From an uncultured Aquimarina sp. (lineage in GTDB: Bacteria; Bacteroidota; Bacteroidia; Flavobacteriales; Flavobacteriaceae), in NCBI RefSeq assembly GCF_947495315.1, contig NZ_CANLYD010000004.1:310001-374000 (forward strand): a DNA stretch of 64,000 bases, read 5' to 3'. This document shows positions 59,851 to 64,000 of this stretch, in pieces. Both the position numbers and the translations under genes were made by a program. A model generated the notes under the pieces. That model worked only from the letters and a program-made list of their open reading frames with translations. It made no database searches and was not told the DNA's origin. Position 1 is the stretch's first letter, and each line of letters opens with the position of its first letter.

Positions 59851-61116
59851 TTAGTCGAAATTTGTCTTTCGGTATAATCGATAATAGTATACGGCAGCAA
59901 TACCACCAATACAAGAAAACAAAGCCAGCATCCAGAACACATGTTGGTGTCCTTGTATTCCTGGTGCGTTGTCTAAAAGGTATCCCATTGCAGGACCGGC
60001 AAAGATATCAGGTGTATAACCTATTAAAGAAATAAGTCCCACCGCAGTTCCGGTAAGAACCAATGGGATTTGACCTCTTTGCATCACCGCAAAATATAAC
60101 GAACGTGCGGCATACACTCCTGTCGCTACTACTAATATGGATATAAAGAACAAGGAAGTTGCTGATGCGGTGATTATACCCAGCGCAAATAATAATGCTC
60201 CAAAGAAAGATATCACAAAACTAACCACCAACCAGAAGGTGGTTTGTGTGCGATCTGCCAATACCCCTATCAATACACCGATTACAGGACGTATGAATAG
60301 TAAAAAAGTACCTACCTGTGCTGATTTTACTTGGTCGTATAGCATTACATCCTGAGCATATAATGAAAATACATCGGTAATTTTATACCCTACATATGCA
60401 CATAAAATAATGATCATCAGTAACCATACAGAAGGCAATCGTAACACGGCTGCAATTTGTGAGATTGTTATTTTTTCTAAGATGATCTCTTGTTCGGTTT
60501 TTGGATCTAGTTTCATAAAGAACCATACAAGAATACCAACCAGACTTACAATACCAGAAGATACCAGTATCACTTGTTTAAAAGCTTCTCTGCTTTCTAA
60601 AATCGTAGCTTCTGTAATTTCAGAAGTAATAAATAATGAAAAAATAAAGACACCCATAGCGCCAAATAGCGCTCCGACTAATCCACGACCACCGTCAAGA
60701 AATCCAAAAGCCTTTCCTTGCGATGAAGTTCCACCCCAAACACGGGTAGCTTTAATCATAGGCGCCCAGAATAAAAAAATGGTCGTGAAACCCCAATACC
60801 CATATAATAGTTGCAGCGTGGTATATCCGGGAAATGTGGCATAGACTAATCCTCCCAGAGCGGTCATCCACAGTGCCACTGCAATCAATTTTCTTGGAGG
60901 AAATTTATCGGCTAATGGACCTCCAAAAAGATACGATAGTAAAGCGACTATGCCATATACAGAAAAGCAAAGCCCTAACTGTAAATTATCAAGCCCAAAA
61001 GCTTCGAGCACTGTAGGTCTAAAGACTCGTGCGAGTACAAAAGGAAGAATAAACACAGATTCTCCAGCCAAAATAAGTAGTAAAAGAAAATACCAGGGAG
61101 CTTTTTTTTGATTCAT
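59851..61116 (-). CDS. Major facilitator superfamily transporter
   Basis: A 421-residue protein with about twelve membrane helices. The cytoplasmic loop PLADKFPPRKLIA (between helices 2 and 3) and its second-half counterpart GVLADRTQTTFWL are the MFS loop motifs. GFLDGGRGLVGALFGAMGV is near helix 5. It resembles GlpT/OPA-like or nitrate/sulfate MFS carriers, but no specific substrate residue can be pinned. It is transcribed leftward toward the aspartyl protease, with no clear operon partner. Confidence 0.82.
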   Translation of the reverse strand: MNQKKAPWYFLLLLILAGESVFILPFVLARVFRPTVLEAFGLDNLQLGLCFSVYGIVALLSYLFGGPLADKFPPRKLIAVALWMTALGGLVYATFPGYTTLQLLYGYWGFTTIFLFWAPMIKATRVWGGTSSQGKAFGFLDGGRGLVGALFGAMGVFIFSLFITSEITEATILESREAFKQVILVSSGIVSLVGILVWFFMKLDPKTEQEIILEKITISQIAAVLRLPSVWLLMIIILCAYVGYKITDVFSLYAQDVMLYDQVKSAQVGTFLLFIRPVIGVLIGVLADRTQTTFWLVVSFVISFFGALLFALGIITASATSLFFISILVVATGVYAARSLYFAVMQRGQIPLVLTGTAVGLISLIGYTPDIFAGPAMGYLLDNAPGIQGHQHVFWMLALFSCIGGIAAVYYYRLYRKTNFD

Positions 61117-61348
61117 GGAGTTTTATAGGATTATATTTTTACACCTGAGCATACACATGCTTGCCTAAAGATAGTGTTTGTAATTGTTTTTATTAGTGAA
61201 ACTCTATTTTGAAAAGTTGCGCAGCAATGCATTCAAAATAGGTAGTTGAACTAATCCCGCTTTTTCAGCGGGATCTTAGGTCTGTCACCTCGAAGCTTGC
61301 TTCAGAACTTTAAAACATAGTTTTCTTTAAAGGAAGGTAGCTTAAAAG

Positions 61349-61370
61349 TCTCCTCGCCGCGGCGAGGAGA
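61349..61370. repeat. Perfect 22-bp GC-rich palindrome
   Basis: 11-bp arms TCTCCTCGCCG and CGGCGAGGAGA with no spacer, in AT-rich DNA. Its GCCGCGGC core is shared with the palindrome in 48591-48602. Confidence 0.6.
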
Positions 61371-61464
61371 TTTAGAGGGATGTTTTTAAAGTTAAATGTT
61401 TCAAAACATACAATTTCTTGAAACGATTTTAATATAAAATGAGTTTTTCCATGTATCCTGAAAT

Positions 61465-61541
61465 GAATTCCGACCTACGTCGGAATGACAAGTTTTGCCT
61501 GTTTTTTAGTTTTTTTTGTCATTCCATCGTAGGCTGGAATC
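61465..61541. repeat. Imperfect inverted repeat, MITE-like
   Basis: The arms (61465-61491 and 61516-61541) are imperfect inverted copies of about 26 bp with TGTCATTCC-type ends and a T-rich centre. No coding content. A small non-autonomous element is possible but there is no target duplication I can show. Confidence 0.5.
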
Positions 61542-61854
61542 AAAAGTAATGGTAACAAGTTTAAAAGGGTTTCAACTGTAGCGAATTTGTAATAGTAAGT
61601 GAGGAAATAAGATAAAGAAAGATGACTATGTGATCAAGATGTTATTTACCTGAGTTCGATATAAGAAAGGTATAGATATAAAGTCTAATTGTTTGTAATT
61701 ATCGCTCTTATGTTTGCTCTCCCAAAGGGAGAGGATTAAGGTGAAGGTTTTTAATATGAAAAACCCTTCATCCTAACCTTCTTCTTAGGGAGAAGGAACT
61801 CCTTTAGATTGTAAAACATTGAATAACAATATATTTTATATTCAACTCAGCTAA

Positions 61855-62322
61855 TTAAGATTTATTCTTTACATTCATTCGCATGCGAACCAGGTATTTT
61901 TCAAAACCTGCTTTTTCATAAGCTCTTATGGCTCTTGGATTTTGATCATAAACATCAAGCTGCATTTCGTTAATGCCTTTTGCTGCGAACCAATCTGATA
62001 AATATTTAATTATTTGCTGACTGATGCCTTGTCCTCTAAACGTTTCTTTCACATACATAAAACCGATATATCCCAACTTTTCTTGCTTGAAATATTTTTT
62101 TCGATCTCTAATCTGGCCATAACCGCTACCGACAACTTCTCCATCGGCCTCTACAACTACAACTTCTGTGTGATCGGCTTTTATATATTCACTAAGATCA
62201 TAATAGTTTATTTTTTCATTAGTTTTAAGGGTGATATCTATAGGACGTTCTGCTTCAATTATGCCTTGTTCAAAATGGAGTAGGACAGGGAGGTCTTCTA
62301 ATGTTGCGGTTCGTGTGATCAT
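61855..62322 (-). CDS. GNAT family N-acetyltransferase
   Basis: A 155-residue GNAT enzyme. It has the fold strands MITRTATLEDLPVLLHFEQG, VVVEADGEVVGSGYGQI and LGYIGFMYVKETFRGQGISQQIIKYL, with RGQGIS as the acetyl-CoA loop (Q/RxxGxG/A). The C-terminal LDVYDQNPRAIRAYEKAGFEKYL is the usual final helix and strand. The substrate is unknown. It lies between the repeat region and a small membrane protein gene. Single-domain and intact. Confidence 0.87.
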   Translation of the reverse strand: MITRTATLEDLPVLLHFEQGIIEAERPIDITLKTNEKINYYDLSEYIKADHTEVVVVEADGEVVGSGYGQIRDRKKYFKQEKLGYIGFMYVKETFRGQGISQQIIKYLSDWFAAKGINEMQLDVYDQNPRAIRAYEKAGFEKYLVRMRMNVKNKS

Positions 62323-62384
62323 TGTTTTGAGTTTTTGAGAGATTAGTGTAAAATTACCAATTAGGAATCTTAAAAAAAAGAAGT

Positions 62385-62816
62385 TTAGTTTTTGACTGTT
62401 TTCCTGAAAATACTAATCATCAGATGTAATAAAAGTATAGGTTGTACAGTGAGTATAATTAGGAAAAGTATTAGCTGAGTAATGAATAGCGTTTCTTTAG
62501 TTTCCCAATCAGATTCAGAAGTAAAGAGAAGAGGAAGTAAAGCAAGAATAAGAATTCCTCCAAGGGTTCCAATCAGATGGATGTAGGTAAGTAGTGGTTG
62601 TCTTTTTTTATTCAGTTTATGAATAGCATAATAAGTCAATCCGATTCCAAAGAATAAAAGGGAGAGAAAATTAAACAAGTGAGCTATGGAGATAACGAAA
62701 TACGTATCGTGAATATTGATATCTAGTGTTTCTTCGTCAAAAGAAAAACCGTATATCAACATGATTGGAATCAAACTCCAAAAAATGATATACGGTTTGT
62801 AGATTATATAGTTCAC
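62385..62816 (-). CDS. Small membrane protein with a cytochrome oxidase subunit I-like motif
   Basis: A 143-residue protein with about four membrane segments. The stretch DINIHDTYFVISIAHLFN (about residues 32-49) closely resembles the HDTYFVVAHFHYVL helix of heme-copper oxidase subunit I, but the copper/heme ligand histidines that follow in the true subunit are largely missing (one His in IAHL). It is therefore an orphan fragment-like protein or a derived homologue, not an oxidase on its own. It lies 6 bp after the P5C dehydrogenase gene on the same strand. Confidence 0.6.
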   Translation of the reverse strand: MNYIIYKPYIIFWSLIPIMLIYGFSFDEETLDINIHDTYFVISIAHLFNFLSLLFFGIGLTYYAIHKLNKKRQPLLTYIHLIGTLGGILILALLPLLFTSESDWETKETLFITQLILFLIILTVQPILLLHLMISIFRKTVKN

Positions 62817-62822
62817 CTGAGA

Positions 62823-64000
62823 TTATTCTCCTAAGAAAGGATATCTATAATCTGCAGGAGTAACAAAAGTTTCTTTGATGGTTCTTGGCGATACCCAACG
62901 TAATAAATTCAGGTATGATCCAGCTTTGTCATTTGTTCCTGATGCTCTGGCTCCACCAAATGGTTGTTGTCCTACAACTGCACCTGTGGGTTTGTCATTG
63001 ATGTAGAAATTACCAGCGGCATTTTCTAATGCTTTGGTAGCTTCGGCAGCTGCATATCTGTCTGTAGAGAAAATAGCTCCTGTTAATGCATATTCACTAG
63101 TACTATCAACTAACGCTAATGTTTCTTCCCATTTGTCATCATCATATACATAGATGGTGATAACGGGGCCAAAAAGCTCTGTACACATCGTAGTGTATTT
63201 AGGGTCTTCTGCAAGAATAACCGTTGGTTCGATGAAATATCCTTTGGATTTATCATATCCACCACCAGCGATGATTGTTGCGTCTTTATCTTCTTTTGCC
63301 TGATCAATATATTTTGCAAGTTTATCAAAAGAACCTTCGTGGATCACTGCAGTAATAAAATTACCCATATCTTCCGGTGATCCCATTTTAAAGGATTTGA
63401 TATCTGCTTTTAAGAATTTTTCTACATCAGCCCATAAGCTTTTAGGAATATATGCCCTGGAGGCAGCACTACATTTTTGTCCTTGGAATTCAAATGCTCC
63501 ACGAGAAATTCCTGTAGCTACTTGCTTAGCATTTGCACTAGGATGTGCAACGATAAAATCTTTTCCTCCTGTTTCACCAACAATTCTTGGATAGGTTTTG
63601 TAATTATGGATGTTTGTACCAATTTTAGCCCAAATGTCTTTAAATACGTGCGTACTTCCTGTAAAGTGAATACCAGCGAAATCTGGACTTGCTAATACTG
63701 TATCGGTGATCATAACAGGATCTCCGTATACTACATTAATAACTCCATCAGGTACACCAGCTTCTTTAAAAATGTCTACAATTACTTTTGCAGAATAGAT
63801 TTGGCTATCACTAGGCTTCCAAATCACTGTATTTCCCATTAAAGCAGCACTCGCAGGTAAATTTCCAGCAATTGCAGTAAAATTAAATGGAGTGATCGCA
63901 TAAATAAAACCTTCTAGCGGTCTATATTCTAATCTGTTCCAAGCTCCAGAAGTAGAATCTGGTTGATCTTCATAAATCTGAGTCATAAACTCTACATTAA
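62823..64000 (-). CDS. pruA: Delta-1-pyrroline-5-carboxylate dehydrogenase (cut by window edge)
   Basis: The frame runs to the right edge, so the N-terminal part is missing. About 392 residues are visible. Catalytic Glu lies in VGETGGKDF and catalytic Cys in FQGQKCSAASR. RPLEGFIYAITPFNFTAI and NDKPTGAVVGQQPFGGARASGTNDKAG (split here) are typical of bacterial P5C dehydrogenase (about 540 residues). It oxidises glutamate semialdehyde to glutamate in proline degradation, in the cytoplasm. A Met at 63986 is internal, not the start, since the family sequence continues past it (NVEFMTQIYEDQPDS). Confidence 0.93.
   Translation of the reverse strand, partial: NVEFMTQIYEDQPDSTSGAWNRLEYRPLEGFIYAITPFNFTAIAGNLPASAALMGNTVIWKPSDSQIYSAKVIVDIFKEAGVPDGVINVVYGDPVMITDTVLASPDFAGIHFTGSTHVFKDIWAKIGTNIHNYKTYPRIVGETGGKDFIVAHPSANAKQVATGISRGAFEFQGQKCSAASRAYIPKSLWADVEKFLKADIKSFKMGSPEDMGNFITAVIHEGSFDKLAKYIDQAKEDKDATIIAGGGYDKSKGYFIEPTVILAEDPKYTTMCTELFGPVITIYVYDDDKWEETLALVDSTSEYALTGAIFSTDRYAAAEATKALENAAGNFYINDKPTGAVVGQQPFGGARASGTNDKAGSYLNLLRWVSPRTIKETFVTPADYRYPFLGE

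Larger units (their letters stand above)
61117..61854. repeat. Repeat-rich intergenic region without a gene
   Basis: A 738-bp spacer with several palindromic elements: inverted repeat 61204-61212/61233-61241; perfect 22-bp palindrome at 61349-61370; imperfect arms 61465-61491 and 61516-61541 with GGAATGACA-type ends; and a CTCTCCC-AAA-GGGAGAG hairpin with further paired tracts at about 61716-61795. No transposase or protein-like frame is visible. Confidence 0.65.

Noticed and set aside
61117..61854. Possible insertion sequence
   Set aside because: Inverted repeats are present but there is no transposase frame and no target duplication that I could see.
1..64000. CRISPR array, rRNA or tRNA genes
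   Set aside because: Reading both strands I saw no regularly spaced direct repeats and no tRNA-like or rRNA-like segments; a dedicated search was not possible here.

Overview
The window is AT-rich DNA from a marine-type member of the Bacteroidetes, most likely family Flavobacteriaceae (Aquimarina-like is a guess, not provable here). The basis is: promoters of the TAnnTTTG type, a type IX secretion component (PorT) and a type IX C-terminal sorting domain, a lipidated TamA-like protein (TamL), an RpoD without region 1.1, an anti-sigma/beta-barrel fusion protein, and a PL6 alginate-lyase-like enzyme. I saw no rRNA, tRNA, CRISPR array or transposase. Both ends cut a gene: a PEP synthase at the left and a P5C dehydrogenase at the right.

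Region 1 (1-14.1 kb) looks like one regulon island. It holds PEP synthase, a small membrane protein, a lipoprotein/FtsX-type permease/ATPase efflux set, a tandem universal stress protein, a DUF6544-like protein, a cysteine-free ArsC-like protein, a LOG-family protein, an outer-membrane barrel, an Mla-type lipid transport operon, a heavy-metal-binding domain protein, a BRO-N protein and a TauE/SafE permease. Eight copies of a Crp/Fnr-like palindrome, TGAY-N4-RTCA, lie there, most of them 38-61 bp before start codons.

Region 2 (14.4-24 kb) has a membrane-anchored propeller/LuxR regulator, an MtfA-like peptidase, a Bax inhibitor-1 protein, a DinB/YpdA/Rpe operon, three tandem BLUF blue-light receptors and the primary sigma factor.

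Region 3 (24-33.7 kb) is the most unusual. It holds an HTH regulator, an ECF sigma factor with an anti-sigma/beta-barrel fusion, a lipoprotein, a surface-repeat protein, two overlapping fatty acid desaturases and two outer-membrane proteins. Four promoters share two 15-bp operators set exactly 31 bp apart. In three of these promoters a TAnnTTTG box starts 36 bp after the start of the proximal operator. The ECF gene and the lipoprotein gene share a second promoter type. I propose a local envelope and membrane-lipid regulon.

Region 4 (33.7-64 kb) is mainly housekeeping: a PL6 lyase with double palindromic operators, pnp and rpsO, accD, fbaA, tamL, an rRNA methyltransferase, porT-ubiE, trkA-trkH, an aminotransferase, a third desaturase, rsmG, a TetR/SDR pair with matching operators, an aspartyl protease, an MFS transporter, a GNAT enzyme, a COX1-motif membrane protein and P5C dehydrogenase. 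Intergenic palindromes and a GC-rich structured element (48556-48643) punctuate it.
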